From the NCBI GenBank assembly GCA_945879115.1, contig CAMDUR010000006.1, forward strand, positions 1 to 64,000: a stretch of DNA of 64,000 nucleotides. Direction: 5' to 3'. This DNA is from Polynucleobacter meluiroseus. GTDB lineage: Bacteria; Pseudomonadota; Gammaproteobacteria; Burkholderiales; Burkholderiaceae. Positions 1 through 9,392 of this stretch are shown here, in pieces; position 1 is the stretch's first letter; each line of letters begins with the position of its first letter. The notes beneath the pieces were generated by a model that searched no databases, was not told the DNA's origin, and saw nothing but the letters and a program-made list of their open reading frames with translations. A program made the translations under genes and the position numbers.

Positions 1-785
1 TCAATCATCACATCCGAGCCTAAAAATGCGTCGGTATATTGTCCTGGTGCCATGCGTCGCACACGACGCTGAAAACCAAGATACATATAAGCATCCTGAG
101 GCTTGTGATCGTTATCGGCATGCAGAATTAAAAGTTGGGTATTTTTAAGGTCCTGTGGCTCGTAAACCTTGGCATAAATTGCAACAGCTAAATCACCAGC
201 GTTGGGCTTAATTTCTGGAGCGGGATCTTCGATACGATGCTTGAACTTTAGAATATTAAAAGAAAACTTTACGGTTTTCTCGATTTTGCCACTCATTAAA
301 TCACGGTAACGCCAATAAAAAGGGTAGATAACTCCACTATCACCAACACCTGCACCCGCCCTAAAATTCCAAGCTAATTTTTCTCCTGCTCGCGCATCCT
401 TTAAATCAGGTTCTTCGACAAAAGGGCGGCCTGAAATGTACTGATCAATATCACCAACCCTAGGACCCAGTTGGGCTTTATTCAGATGCTGTTTACTAGC
501 ATCGATAAACTTTTGATTAATCTGAAATTGCGTAGTTGGCCCTACTTTTATTTGATGCCAATCATTTTGGATCACAAAGTGCAAACCAGGATCTAAAACT
601 GCTTTGTATTGTTCTAGATTGTTTTTATCTATAACTAGACCAGGCTTTAAGCCAGGAAATTGAGGAAATCCTTTTAGATAAGGATCAAAACTATTTTGAA
701 GATCTTGCTCACTAGCCGCTTGAGCATTCATACCAAAAACCAATGCGCTCAATAACGCGGCAATAGGAGCAAGTTGTATCTTCAT
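1..785 (-). CDS. DUF1329 family exported protein (3' end cut by window edge)
   Basis: The reading frame was translated by hand from the ATG at 783-785 and stays open to base 1, so about 261 residues are present and the C-terminus lies outside. It starts with a Sec signal peptide (MKIQLAPIAALLSALVFG, cleavage near NAQA-AS). The mature part, with segments such as YWRYRDLMSGK and YMYLGFQRRVRRMAPGQYTD, looks like DUF1329, a periplasmic or outer-membrane-associated beta-rich family related to lipoprotein carriers and often encoded near RND/MMPL exporters. The upstream end is 18 bases from the glutathione transferase stop. The biochemical function is unknown; the family assignment comes from recognition, not a search. 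Confidence 0.75.
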   Translation of the reverse strand, partial: MKIQLAPIAALLSALVFGMNAQAASEQDLQNSFDPYLKGFPQFPGLKPGLVIDKNNLEQYKAVLDPGLHFVIQNDWHQIKVGPTTQFQINQKFIDASKQHLNKAQLGPRVGDIDQYISGRPFVEEPDLKDARAGEKLAWNFRAGAGVGDSGVIYPFYWRYRDLMSGKIEKTVKFSFNILKFKHRIEDPAPEIKPNAGDLAVAIYAKVYEPQDLKNTQLLILHADNDHKPQDAYMYLGFQRRVRRMAPGQYTDAFLGSDVMI

Positions 786-802
786 TTAGTTTGAATCAAT
801 TT

Positions 803-1408
803 TTACTTGATTAGACCTTCAGCTTTCATAGCAGTTTGAACCGCTGGACGAGCTGCTACTTTTGCTACCAAGGCTTGAATATTTGGATAAGCATCTGTTG
901 GCATAGACAAGAAACCCATCCAACCGATCACTGTAAATAAATAAGCATCGGCAATAGAAAATTGATCACCGACTAAATAGGCTTTACCGGCCAACTCTTG
1001 GTTCACATAAGTCAAGCGCTTATCAATATTAGCTTTGGCATGGGCTTTCACTTCATCTGTATTCGGATGGAAAAGTGGCGTAAAAGATTTATGTAATTCA
1101 GTACCGATGAAAGTTAACCATGACTGGACTCGCACCCGATCTAATGTGCCATTGGCAGGGGCTAATTTTTTCTCTGGTACCAAATCTGCTAAATATTGAT
1201 TAATTGCCGGGCCTTCTGTGAGTAACTCGCCGTTATCTAATTGAAGTGCCGGGATGTAGCCTTTGGCATTTATCGCAGTGAAATCAGCACCGCTTGCTGT
1301 TTTTTTAGTTCCTAAATCAACAGACTCTTTTTCGAATGGGAAGCCTGTTTCACAAAGAGTTATGTGAACCGCTAGAGAACAAGCACCTGGTGTGTAGAAG
1401 AGCTTCAT
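803..1408 (-). CDS. Glutathione S-transferase
   Basis: A 201-residue protein with an N-terminal thioredoxin-like GST domain (MKLFYTPGACSLAVHITL; the Ser/Cys near residue 10 is the beta-class position) and an all-alpha C-terminal domain (VGDQFSIADAYLFTVIGWM, the N-capping box region). It probably conjugates glutathione to electrophiles in the cytosol and is closest to bacterial GstA/beta-class enzymes. The frame could open four codons earlier at 1420, but the ATG at 1406-1408 is preceded by GGAG at good spacing and gives the usual family N-terminus. It lies between a DUF1329 gene and an ABM-domain gene, with no clear operon partner. Confidence 0.85.
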   Translation of the reverse strand: MKLFYTPGACSLAVHITLCETGFPFEKESVDLGTKKTASGADFTAINAKGYIPALQLDNGELLTEGPAINQYLADLVPEKKLAPANGTLDRVRVQSWLTFIGTELHKSFTPLFHPNTDEVKAHAKANIDKRLTYVNQELAGKAYLVGDQFSIADAYLFTVIGWMGFLSMPTDAYPNIQALVAKVAARPAVQTAMKAEGLIK

Positions 1409-1515
1409 GGGTATCTCCATCTGAGTTAAAAGAATATCCTATACCAAATATTCCCGAAATAAATTAAATTTCTCGAGATTTGGTGTAAACCCCTACACAC
1501 TACCCCAAAAAAGCC

Positions 1516-2049
1516 TTAACTCAACCAGATTTTAAAAACCTGAACTAAACGTGGCATCAATAAATAGGTCATAGCGATCACTACCAAGCCCGTGACAATT
1601 GCAGTTCTTAATAAATACGGTAAAGGTTCTATATAAGGCGATAAGAAATACAAGAAAAATGATGCTGTAGGCCAAATACCTAACCAAGTAATTAATGCCA
1701 TTTTATTTCTAGGTGGTTTTTTTCCAACTGGAATTTCAGGCAAAGAAAACCATGCTTCCAAACCGGTTAAAAGGTGGTACTCAGGGTCTGCGGCCAATAA
1801 AGGACGAAAACGTGCATGCCACATTTGTCTTTGCGTCGAAACGTCCCAGTGATCCAAATCTTTTTGTGAGGAAAATTTAACGATCACTTGGTATTCATTA
1901 GAGCTAGCTAATGGTGGCAATAATTCAGAGCCCAGAAACCCTGGGAAATGTTTCATCGACTCAAACATCCCTAAAATCAAGGCTTCATAAGCAGGACGAC
2001 AGTCATCTTTTGCACGGCTTTGGACAACTCGAATGACAGGACTTGTCAT
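1516..2049 (-). CDS. ABM-domain protein with two C-terminal membrane helices
   Basis: 177 residues. The N-terminal half (about 1-105) has the dimeric alpha/beta barrel of antibiotic-biosynthesis-monooxygenase (ABM) proteins, with the typical FPGFLGSELL and YQVIVKFSSQKDLDHW segments. The C-terminal half has two hydrophobic stretches (about 118-140 and 148-171) with a short linker. Family members with this two-helix tail are usually annotated as membrane or hypothetical proteins; substrate and reaction are unknown. It is convergent with nothing, lies just downstream of ychF on the same strand (26-base gap) and may be co-transcribed with it. Confidence 0.7.
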   Translation of the reverse strand: MTSPVIRVVQSRAKDDCRPAYEALILGMFESMKHFPGFLGSELLPPLASSNEYQVIVKFSSQKDLDHWDVSTQRQMWHARFRPLLAADPEYHLLTGLEAWFSLPEIPVGKKPPRNKMALITWLGIWPTASFFLYFLSPYIEPLPYLLRTAIVTGLVVIAMTYLLMPRLVQVFKIWLS

Positions 2050-2075
2050 ATAGTCAAATTTACAATTTATTCAAT

Positions 2076-3170
2076 TTAGACATTGAATAAGAAATTTAGT
2101 ACATCGCCATCTTTAACAACATACTCTTTACCCTCTGCTCTCATCTTGCCAGCTTCTTTAGCACCTGACTCACCCTTAAAAGTAATGAAGTCATCGTAAG
2201 AAATAGTTTGCGCACGAATAAAGCCACGCTCAAAGTCTGTATGGATCACGCCTGCCGCTTGAGGCGCCGTATCACCCACATGAATTGTCCAAGCTCTAAC
2301 TTCTTTCACGCCAGCTGTGAAGTAAGTTTGTAAACCCAATAAAACAAAACCCGCACGAATAACGCGATCTAGGCCAGGCTCATCCATGCCCATATCACCC
2401 AAGAAAGCTTTTTTATCTTCATCTTCTAACTCTGCTATTTCTGCTTCGATCGCGGCACACACTGCCACCACAGGAGCCTTTTCTTGAACAGCATGGGCTC
2501 TAACAACATCTAAATGAGGGTTATTTTCAAAACCGTCATCTTTGACGTTAGCAACATACATAACAGGCTTAGCTGTAATTAAACAAAATGGCTTTAATAA
2601 GGCTAAATCGTCTTCGCTTAAACCCATCGCGCGCACTGGTAATGCTTGATTTAACTGCGCTTGAACTTTAGCTAAGAGTGGGGCTAAGGCATTGGCTTCT
2701 TTGTCATTACCTGATTTAGCAGCTTTGGAGTATCTAGCAAATGCCTTATCAACAGTTGTTAGGTCAGCTAGTGCTAACTCTGTATCAATAACCCCGATGT
2801 CTGAAAGGGGATCCACTTTCCCCGCCACATGGATCACATTGCCATCTTCAAAACAACGCACCACATGAGTAATGGCATCAGTCTCACGAATATTGGCTAA
2901 AAATTGATTACCCAAGCCTTCGCCTTTAGATGCACCAGCTACAAGGCCGGCGATATCAACAAATTCAACAACGGCAGGTAAAACACGCTCAGGCTTCACA
3001 ATGTCAGCAAGCATGGCTAAACGGGAGTCTGGAACCTCAACAACTCCGACATTGGGCTCGATCGTGCAAAAAGGATAGTTTTCTGCTGCAATACCAGCTT
3101 TGGTAAGCGCATTAAACAAAGTTGATTTGCCAACGTTAGGAAGGCCGACGATACCGCATTTCAATGACAT
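2076..3170 (-). CDS. ychF: Redox-responsive ATPase/GTPase YchF (OLA1 family)
   Basis: 364 residues, full length for the Obg-related YchF family. The P-loop GLPNVGKST is at residues 9-17, the G3-like [14 protein letters not shown] follows, and a C-terminal TGS domain ends in the conserved [12 protein letters not shown]. YchF binds ribosomes, prefers ATP, and modulates translation and oxidative stress responses in the cytoplasm. The start ATG (3168-3170) has no Shine-Dalgarno. It is divergent from the ubiH-type gene, whose ATG is only 19 bases away, so both promoters must overlap coding sequence. Confidence 0.95.
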   Translation of the reverse strand: MSLKCGIVGLPNVGKSTLFNALTKAGIAAENYPFCTIEPNVGVVEVPDSRLAMLADIVKPERVLPAVVEFVDIAGLVAGASKGEGLGNQFLANIRETDAITHVVRCFEDGNVIHVAGKVDPLSDIGVIDTELALADLTTVDKAFARYSKAAKSGNDKEANALAPLLAKVQAQLNQALPVRAMGLSEDDLALLKPFCLITAKPVMYVANVKDDGFENNPHLDVVRAHAVQEKAPVVAVCAAIEAEIAELEDEDKKAFLGDMGMDEPGLDRVIRAGFVLLGLQTYFTAGVKEVRAWTIHVGDTAPQAAGVIHTDFERGFIRAQTISYDDFITFKGESGAKEAGKMRAEGKEYVVKDGDVLNFLFNV

Positions 3171-3177
3171 AGCGAGT

Positions 3178-3183
3178 TATTAT
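3178..3183 (+). promoter_or_regulatory. Candidate -10 box of the ubiH-type gene
   Basis: TATTAT ends exactly six bases before the ATG at 3190. The same AT-rich patch reads AATAATAA on the other strand toward ychF. Confidence 0.35.
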
Positions 3184-3189
3184 TCCAAT

Positions 3190-4395
3190 ATGAACAGTTA
3201 CGATCTTATTATTGTTGGTGCCGGAATTACCGGTAAAGCAACTGCGCTTCGATTAGCCCAATTAGGCTTAAAGATTTTGCACATAGCACCTAATTTCGAT
3301 CCAGGATCCCATTGTAATGATGATTTGGCTTGGGATAGCCGAATTTATGCCTTATCTTCTAGCAGTCAACAGTTACTTTCCAATATGAAGGTCTGGGAAG
3401 CGATGGATCACAGTCGTATTCAGGTGGTCAGCGATATGCGTATTTTTGGGGATAGCGGACAAGCAAAAGATGAGCTTCACTTTTCCGCATACAGCGCCAC
3501 CGTTCCACAACTGGCTTGGATCGTAGAAGCTAGTCATATTGAAAAAACTTTGGATACAGCCTCTCAATTTCAAGGAAATATCCAACGTGTCACTGATACG
3601 GTTACTGATTTTTTTTCAACAAAAGACGCTGTAACCGTTCAAACTCAAACAGGCCAAAGTTTTTCAGCAAAATTACTTTTAGCAGCCGATGGTGCTCAAT
3701 CTCCTATTCGAGAAAAGCTTCAAATTCAAACGCTCATCAATGACTATGGTCAAACAGCAATTGTTGCCAATTTTAAGTGTGAGCTTGATCACAAAGACAC
3801 TGCTTACCAATGGTTTTTAGATAACGGTGAAATTTTGGCACTCTTACCACTGCCCAATAAAAAATTATCTATGGTTTGGTCTGCTGGAACAACGCACGCC
3901 GAGCAACTTTTAAAGCTAGATCCTGATGCTCTCTGTTCAACTGTTATGAAAGCTGCTCTAGGTTCAATAAGTCAGCGCACCGGCTCGCTAAAAATGATGA
4001 CTCAAGCAAAGAGCTATCCCTTACGCAAGATGAAAGCTGAACGAATCATTGCACCAGATCATCAACCCAGAATTGTATTAATTGGTGATGCTGCTCACGT
4101 TATGCATCCTTTGGCAGGTCAAGGTCTTAATTTAGGTTTGCGCGATGTCGCCACCCTTGGTCAACTTTTTGAAAATAAAGAATCATTTAGGAATATTGAT
4201 GATCCTGTTGTTTTACGACGTTATGAGCGCTCTCGTCATGGCGATACCGATGCTTTACTCTTTACAACAGATCAATTACAAAAGTTATTTGCAAACCAAA
4301 GTGACTTTATAAAAACTGCCAGAAATTTAGGTATGAGCTTAGTTAATCGCAGTCAATTTTTAAAAAGACAACTCATTCAAAGAGCGCTTGCTTAA
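3190..4395 (+). CDS. UbiH/UbiF/COQ6-family FAD-dependent monooxygenase
   Basis: 401 residues. It has an FAD-binding Rossmann motif GAGITG at residues 10-15, the DG motif at 167-168, and the second FAD motif GDAAHVMHPLAGQGLNLG starting at 299, which together define the ubiquinone-biosynthesis hydroxylase family. It probably hydroxylates an aromatic intermediate of ubiquinone synthesis; which ring position (UbiH, UbiF or UbiI role) cannot be decided here. The frame extends 30 codons upstream inside ychF, but the ATG at 3190 places the dinucleotide motif at the normal distance. TATTAT ends exactly six bases before this ATG and no Shine-Dalgarno is seen. The DsbC-like gene follows in the same direction. 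Confidence 0.85.
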   Translation: MNSYDLIIVGAGITGKATALRLAQLGLKILHIAPNFDPGSHCNDDLAWDSRIYALSSSSQQLLSNMKVWEAMDHSRIQVVSDMRIFGDSGQAKDELHFSAYSATVPQLAWIVEASHIEKTLDTASQFQGNIQRVTDTVTDFFSTKDAVTVQTQTGQSFSAKLLLAADGAQSPIREKLQIQTLINDYGQTAIVANFKCELDHKDTAYQWFLDNGEILALLPLPNKKLSMVWSAGTTHAEQLLKLDPDALCSTVMKAALGSISQRTGSLKMMTQAKSYPLRKMKAERIIAPDHQPRIVLIGDAAHVMHPLAGQGLNLGLRDVATLGQLFENKESFRNIDDPVVLRRYERSRHGDTDALLFTTDQLQKLFANQSDFIKTARNLGMSLVNRSQFLKRQLIQRALA

Positions 4396-4428
4396 TCGTA
4401 AACACTATATTTATTAAATAAGGCATTT

Positions 4429-5178
4429 ATGACTTCAATTTCTAAACTCAATTTTAAAGTGCTTACGGTTACCATGCTAGCCTCAGCCGTATTGGCTGCC
4501 GTATTGACAGTTAGCAGCACACCATCTTTTGCTCAAAGTGCCGCAGAACAAAAGATAAAGGTGGAGCTTCAAAAACAATTAGGCGAACGTGCAAAAATTA
4601 GCTCTGTCCGCAGCACCCCAGTACCTGGTCTATATGAGATCGCTATTGGTAATGATGTTGTTTATGCGGATGCCAGCTCTCGATATCTCATTCAAGGTGA
4701 ATTGATTGATCTCAAAACGGGCATCAACCTTACCGAGCAACGTAGCCATGATTTAAATCGTATTAAATGGTCTGACTTGCCATTGGATGACGCCCTCAAA
4801 GTTGTGAACGGTAATGGCAAACGTCAAATTGCAGTATTTGCAGACCCCAACTGTGGTTTTTGTAAAAAATTAGAAAAATCATTTCAACAGCTGGAGAACG
4901 TCACTATCTACACTTTTTTAGTACCTTTGCTATCAGCTGACTCTGCTACCAAATCAAAACAAATTTGGTGTGCCACTGATCGTAATAAATCATGGAATGC
5001 TTGGATGCTAGAAAATCAAACTCCAAGTGGCAAAGGTGATTGTGCAACACCTCTTGACCGCAATACGTCGTTAGCTAAAAAATTAGGTGTTACTGGAACT
5101 CCCGCCATGTTCTTTACTGATGGCACTCGCATTGCTGGTGCAGTACCTTTAGCGCAAATTGAAAAGAAACTGAAATAA
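4429..5178 (+). CDS. DsbC-like thiol:disulfide interchange protein
   Basis: 249 residues. Signal peptide 1-35 (cleavage PSFA-QS), an N-terminal dimerisation region, a linker, and a thioredoxin fold with the CGFC catalytic motif at residues 142-145 and the cis-Pro loop GVTGTPAMFF. This is the DsbC/DsbG architecture of periplasmic disulfide isomerases. It likely reshuffles wrong disulfides in exported proteins and would be kept reduced by a DsbD-type protein not present here. AAGG precedes the ATG. It lies 33 bases after the ubiH-type gene and one base before the M61 peptidase start, so the three probably form one transcript. Confidence 0.85.
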   Translation: MTSISKLNFKVLTVTMLASAVLAAVLTVSSTPSFAQSAAEQKIKVELQKQLGERAKISSVRSTPVPGLYEIAIGNDVVYADASSRYLIQGELIDLKTGINLTEQRSHDLNRIKWSDLPLDDALKVVNGNGKRQIAVFADPNCGFCKKLEKSFQQLENVTIYTFLVPLLSADSATKSKQIWCATDRNKSWNAWMLENQTPSGKGDCATPLDRNTSLAKKLGVTGTPAMFFTDGTRIAGAVPLAQIEKKLK

Positions 5179-5179
5179 G

Positions 5180-6982
5180 ATGAACCGGATACGTTATACC
5201 GTTGAACTTAAAGATTTTCATGGGCACCGCTTTGAAGTGACCCTTCATATACCTGCCCGTATTCTTCAAGGTCAAGGAGCTCAGGTTCAACTTCCTGCAT
5301 GGATACCTGGCAGTTATATGCTGCGTGATTTTTCTAAACATTTAGAAACAATTAGCTCCAAAAATACAACAACAAATAAAAAAGTCTTACTAGAAAAAAT
5401 TGATAGCAATACTTGGTATGTACCGTCATCCAATCAAGACACCACATTAACTTATCAAGTCTATGCATTTGATGTATCTGTAAGAGCAGCCTATATCGAT
5501 ACAAACCGAGCGTTCTTCAATCCAACAAGCTTATGTTTGCAAGTATTAGATTACGCTGATGAAGTTCATGAGCTTGAAATTCTAAAACCAACGGAAGGTT
5601 CATCATTTGCCAAAGCTTGGCGTCTTGAAACAACCCTCACCACCAAGAAAGTGGATCAATTAGGTTTTGGGGTTTACTCAGCGGATTCTTATGATGCGCT
5701 CATCGATCATCCAGTTGCTATCGGCGAGTTTCAAGCTATTAGATGGCAGTCATGTGGCATACCTCACCAGATGATCATTCAAGGTGCCACTAAAGAAGTG
5801 GACGCAAAGCAATTGGCTAAAGACTTAAAGGCTATTTGTGAAGCGCATATACAGTTTTTTGAGCCAGCCTCTCATCGGGCGCCATTCAAGCAATACAGCT
5901 TTATTGTTAATGCTGTAGGTGATGGTTATGGTGGCTTAGAGCACCGTGATAGCACTGTTCTATTGTGTAAAAGAGATGATTTACCTTACCCTCTTCAAAA
6001 TTTATCGAAGCATGAATCCTATGAAGATTTTTTAGGTCTGTGTAGCCACGAATACTTTCATGCATGGATGGTTAAGCGTATTAAACCCAAGTCATTCGAT
6101 CCTTACACTCTTGATCAAAGAAATCACACCCGATTATTGTGGTTGTTTGAAGGCTTCACTAGTTACTACGACGACCTCCAACTACTCAGAAGTAAGAGAA
6201 TTGATTTATCTGCTTACTTAAAGCGTTTAGAAAAAACCTGGAATATGGTTTTACGACAACCAGGTCGGCACAAACAAAGCGTTGCTGACAGCTCATTTGA
6301 TGCATGGACTAAGTACTATCAAATGGATGAAAACACCCCCAATTCAGTTGTTAGCTACTATGCCAAAGGCTCATTAATCGCTCTTGCACTCGATATTACG
6401 ATCAGACAACATACGCGTCATCAACAATCACTTGATGATGTCATCAGACATCTATGGCAAATGTATCAGTTGACACAGCAGGGTATGTCAGAAAATGATT
6501 TTGACAGTGCGATTGAATTCATCATCGGACCTTCATTCCAAAATATTTGGAAATCATTTAAGCATGATTATATTGAGGGTACATTGGATCTTCCATTGAT
6601 GAAACTACTCACATCAGTCAAGATCAAAGTAGCTCCAAAGACTAAAAAAGCCAGCGAAAATGCAGAAAGTGCCAAACAACTATTGGGCATTAGAACTGTA
6701 GTTGTTAATGGTTGGGTAAGGCTTACTCATGTTCTAGATGGTGGCCTTGCACAAAAAGCTGGTTTATCAGCAGGTGATTATTTAGGAAGCATCCAACAAG
6801 AGCGTGTTACCCCTGCGAGACTGGATCAGCTTTTAGTGCAACTGATAAAAGATCTAGAAAATAGTAAAAAGATGAGTGTCACCGCATACCGCCATGAAAC
6901 AGAATTCTCGGTCGCTTTATCTAGCAATACAAAAGAAATGAAAAGTCTCCAACCCCAGCAATTTACTTTAGCTACCAGTTAA
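5180..6982 (+). CDS. M61 family metallopeptidase with PDZ domain
   Basis: 600 residues. The zinc motif HEYFH is at residues 290-294 within SHEYFHAWMVKRIKP, with a downstream glutamate region LWLFEGFTSYYDD, as in M61 glycyl aminopeptidases. The N-terminal domain is beta-rich (WIPGSYMLRDFSKH is the family hallmark). A PDZ-like domain (about 490-580) contains GGLAQKAGLSAGD. No signal peptide is visible, so it is probably cytosolic. It probably removes N-terminal Gly/Ala from peptides. The start ATG follows the DsbC-like stop by one base, consistent with translational coupling. Confidence 0.88.
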   Translation: MNRIRYTVELKDFHGHRFEVTLHIPARILQGQGAQVQLPAWIPGSYMLRDFSKHLETISSKNTTTNKKVLLEKIDSNTWYVPSSNQDTTLTYQVYAFDVSVRAAYIDTNRAFFNPTSLCLQVLDYADEVHELEILKPTEGSSFAKAWRLETTLTTKKVDQLGFGVYSADSYDALIDHPVAIGEFQAIRWQSCGIPHQMIIQGATKEVDAKQLAKDLKAICEAHIQFFEPASHRAPFKQYSFIVNAVGDGYGGLEHRDSTVLLCKRDDLPYPLQNLSKHESYEDFLGLCSHEYFHAWMVKRIKPKSFDPYTLDQRNHTRLLWLFEGFTSYYDDLQLLRSKRIDLSAYLKRLEKTWNMVLRQPGRHKQSVADSSFDAWTKYYQMDENTPNSVVSYYAKGSLIALALDITIRQHTRHQQSLDDVIRHLWQMYQLTQQGMSENDFDSAIEFIIGPSFQNIWKSFKHDYIEGTLDLPLMKLLTSVKIKVAPKTKKASENAESAKQLLGIRTVVVNGWVRLTHVLDGGLAQKAGLSAGDYLGSIQQERVTPARLDQLLVQLIKDLENSKKMSVTAYRHETEFSVALSSNTKEMKSLQPQQFTLATS

Positions 6983-7010
6983 TTTACTAATCACCTGTTT
7001 ATTTTTTTAA

Positions 7011-7766
7011 GTGACTGATCCTTATTTTTCTTTACGCGCATTAATGCCCCTTGATTGGGCAGAATTGATCCGTGAAGAATTAGACTCAGGGCAATTTTCT
7101 GATCTTGAAAAGAACATATCAGACGCTTACGAAAATTTAGGCGAGTTAATACAACCAGCTCCTGAAAATATTTTTAAAGCTTTAAGAGAAACTCCTGTTG
7201 ATCAAGTTAGAGTCGTTCTTTTAGGTCAAGATCCCTACCAAACACCGGGGCTTGCACAAGGATTAGCCTTCTCGATACCGGCCACTATCAAACCTGGGTC
7301 ACGCAGTTTTCCAAGCTCACTAAGAAATATCAGTAAGGCCATTGCTTTAGATGGCTACTCAGGTTTGCAACATGGAGATTTAAATCATTGGGCAAAACAA
7401 GGAGTATTGCTACTCAATGCGACATTAACAGTTCAGCTTGAAATTGCAGGCTCACATGCCAATTTAGGTTGGCAAGATTTAACTGATTGCTTGCTATACC
7501 GGCTGGCTTTTAAAAAGCCATCATTGATCTGGTTACTCTGGGGATCTCATGCTCATAAGAAAAAAGTATTAATTGAGCAAGCGGCTCATGCTATGGCCTC
7601 TGAAACAACTCCAACTATCCTGACGGCATCCCATCCCTCAGGATTGAGTGTTTATCGAACTCATGAGCCATTTTTGCTGGCTGGTGACACCGGTAGTTGT
7701 CAGCACTTTAAAAAAGTAAATGTTATTTTAGAAAAACGTGCCGAATCTGAAATTATTTGGTCTTAA
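7011..7766 (+). CDS. ung: Uracil-DNA glycosylase, family 1, with variant motifs
   Basis: 251 residues with a GTG start. It excises uracil from DNA to begin base-excision repair. The water-activating motif is GQDPYQ at residues 72-77 (usual GQDPYH), followed by TPGLAQGLAFS; the uracil-recognition Asn is in LLLNATLTV; the C-terminal motif is HPSGLS from H208 (usual HPSPLS). The catalytic Asp74 and His208 are kept, but a usually conserved His is Gln and a Pro is Gly. Overall length and order fit family 1. It follows the M61 gene by 28 bases. Confidence 0.9.
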   Translation: MTDPYFSLRALMPLDWAELIREELDSGQFSDLEKNISDAYENLGELIQPAPENIFKALRETPVDQVRVVLLGQDPYQTPGLAQGLAFSIPATIKPGSRSFPSSLRNISKAIALDGYSGLQHGDLNHWAKQGVLLLNATLTVQLEIAGSHANLGWQDLTDCLLYRLAFKKPSLIWLLWGSHAHKKKVLIEQAAHAMASETTPTILTASHPSGLSVYRTHEPFLLAGDTGSCQHFKKVNVILEKRAESEIIWS

Positions 7767-7789
7767 AGGAAAGTTTTAGACTTGGATAG

Positions 7790-8041
7790 TTACTTACTAG
7801 CCAAAGCTCTCAAACAAGCAACTAAAAGGATGGTTAAGAGAAGAACGCTTGACCATTCTAAAATCTGTCCTGAAGTGAACAATCCAAGCGTTTGGCCAAA
7901 GAAAGATACCAAAAAACTGATGGCCGCCCCAGCTAGGCCATAAGGGAGTAAATCTTTGAGTTTTAGTCGTTTTTTGGGGTAAAGATAAGCGCTTATGATG
8001 CCTACAGAGCCCCCAAATATTAAAAATGCTAGAAAACTCAT
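7790..8041 (-). CDS. Small integral membrane protein (GlsB/YeaQ-like?)
   Basis: 83 residues with three hydrophobic segments (about 2-19, 32-52 and 61-80) and a basic loop YPKKRLKLKD after the first. The glycine pattern weakly resembles GlsB/YeaQ/YmgE transglycosylase-associated proteins, but I do not recognise it firmly. It is convergent with ung and divergent from hemA (31 bases between starts). The start codon at 8039-8041 is preceded on its strand by GGAGTTAAG, an acceptable ribosome binding site, which supports a real gene. Confidence 0.6.
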   Translation of the reverse strand: MSFLAFLIFGGSVGIISAYLYPKKRLKLKDLLPYGLAGAAISFLVSFFGQTLGLFTSGQILEWSSVLLLTILLVACLRALASK

Positions 8042-8060
8042 CTTAACTCCATGAAAAACT

Positions 8061-8066
8061 TATAAT
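8061..8066 (+). promoter_or_regulatory. Candidate -10 box of hemA
   Basis: Perfect TATAAT ending six bases before the ATG at 8073; no Shine-Dalgarno between them. Confidence 0.4.
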
Positions 8067-8072
8067 TTCGTT

Positions 8073-9392
8073 ATGCAGATTTTGACATTAGGCATTAATC
8101 ACCATACCGCACCGATATCGATGCGGGAACAGGTCGCATTCACACCTGAGATGATTCAGCCCGCTTTACACCATCTAAAAGATCACCTCTCTCAAATCTC
8201 TTCATCTTTATTACCAGAAGCTACCATTTTATCGACTTGTAATCGGACTGAGTTGTATTGTGCAGCGAACGATGGTCAAACTTCAAGCGATAAAACTCTT
8301 TTTAAAAATAGCACCATTGAATGGCTGGCCAAAACACGAGGTATTGATAGTGAGGCGCTCCTACCTCACATTTATGTTTTGCCACAATCCTTGGCAGTCA
8401 GACATGCTTTTCGGGTAGCTTGTGGATTAGATTCAATGGTGGTTGGGGAAACTCAGATTCTAGGCCAGCTTAAAAATGCTGTGCGTACTGCAAATGAAGC
8501 TGGCTCTCTTGGAACTTATCTCAATCAGCTTTTTCAAAAAACTTTTCAAGTTGCCAAAGAAGTGCGTGGCACGACTGAAATTGGCAGTCACTCTATTTCA
8601 ATGGCAGCTGCTGCAGTTAGATTATCTGAAAGAATTTTTGAAAGTGTTGCAGAACAAAAAGTTCTTTTTATTGGTGCAGGCGAAATGATCAGTTTGTGCG
8701 CCACACATTTTGCAGCACGCAAACCTAAATTAGTGGCTGTTGCCAATAGAACTTTAGAGCGCGGTCAAGAGCTTGCTGATAACTTATCTGAGCAAGGATT
8801 GTCTACAGAGTCATTAAGACTTTCTGATCTACCAGCGCGCCTTTATGAATTTGACATTATTGTCTCTTGCACTGCCAGCACCCTACCTATCATTGGTTTA
8901 GGTATGGTTGAGAGTGCCATCAAATCTCGCAAGCATCGTCCCATCGTGATGATTGACTTAGCAGTACCGCGTGATATTGAGCCAGAAGTAAGTCGTTTAA
9001 ATGATGTTTACCTTTATACAGTTGACGATCTGGGCGATCTTGTTCAAACAGGATCAGATTCTAGACAAGCGGCTGTTGGTCAAGCAGAAGCGATTATCGA
9101 AACGCGTGTGTCACATTTTATGCATTGGCTCGAGGGTCGCGGTACCGTGCCACTAATTCAGGATCTGCGCCAACGTGGTGACGACCTACGAGCATTTGAA
9201 GTAGATCGTGCCAAAAAACTTCTTGCCAAAGGTGAAGATCCACAAACAGTCTTGGATGCGCTTGCGCTTGGTCTAACTAATAAATTTTTGCATGGCTCTC
9301 TCCACGCTTTGCAACATGCCCAAGGCGAAGAGCGTGAAGCCTTAATGAAAATCCTGCCCGGTTTATTCGGCGCAAATCACTCCGATAAATAA
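8073..9392 (+). CDS. hemA: Glutamyl-tRNA reductase
   Basis: 439 residues. It makes glutamate-1-semialdehyde from Glu-tRNA(Glu) with NADPH, the first committed step of C5 tetrapyrrole synthesis. The catalytic Cys56 lies in [18 protein letters not shown] and the NADPH-binding FIGAGEM motif follow; the C-terminal dimerisation helix is complete. TATAAT (8061-8066) ends exactly six bases before the ATG and there is no Shine-Dalgarno, so the mRNA may be leaderless. prfA begins on the base after the stop codon, then prmC and grxD, a hemA-prfA-prmC arrangement common in proteobacteria. Confidence 0.97.
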   Translation: MQILTLGINHHTAPISMREQVAFTPEMIQPALHHLKDHLSQISSSLLPEATILSTCNRTELYCAANDGQTSSDKTLFKNSTIEWLAKTRGIDSEALLPHIYVLPQSLAVRHAFRVACGLDSMVVGETQILGQLKNAVRTANEAGSLGTYLNQLFQKTFQVAKEVRGTTEIGSHSISMAAAAVRLSERIFESVAEQKVLFIGAGEMISLCATHFAARKPKLVAVANRTLERGQELADNLSEQGLSTESLRLSDLPARLYEFDIIVSCTASTLPIIGLGMVESAIKSRKHRPIVMIDLAVPRDIEPEVSRLNDVYLYTVDDLGDLVQTGSDSRQAAVGQAEAIIETRVSHFMHWLEGRGTVPLIQDLRQRGDDLRAFEVDRAKKLLAKGEDPQTVLDALALGLTNKFLHGSLHALQHAQGEEREALMKILPGLFGANHSDK

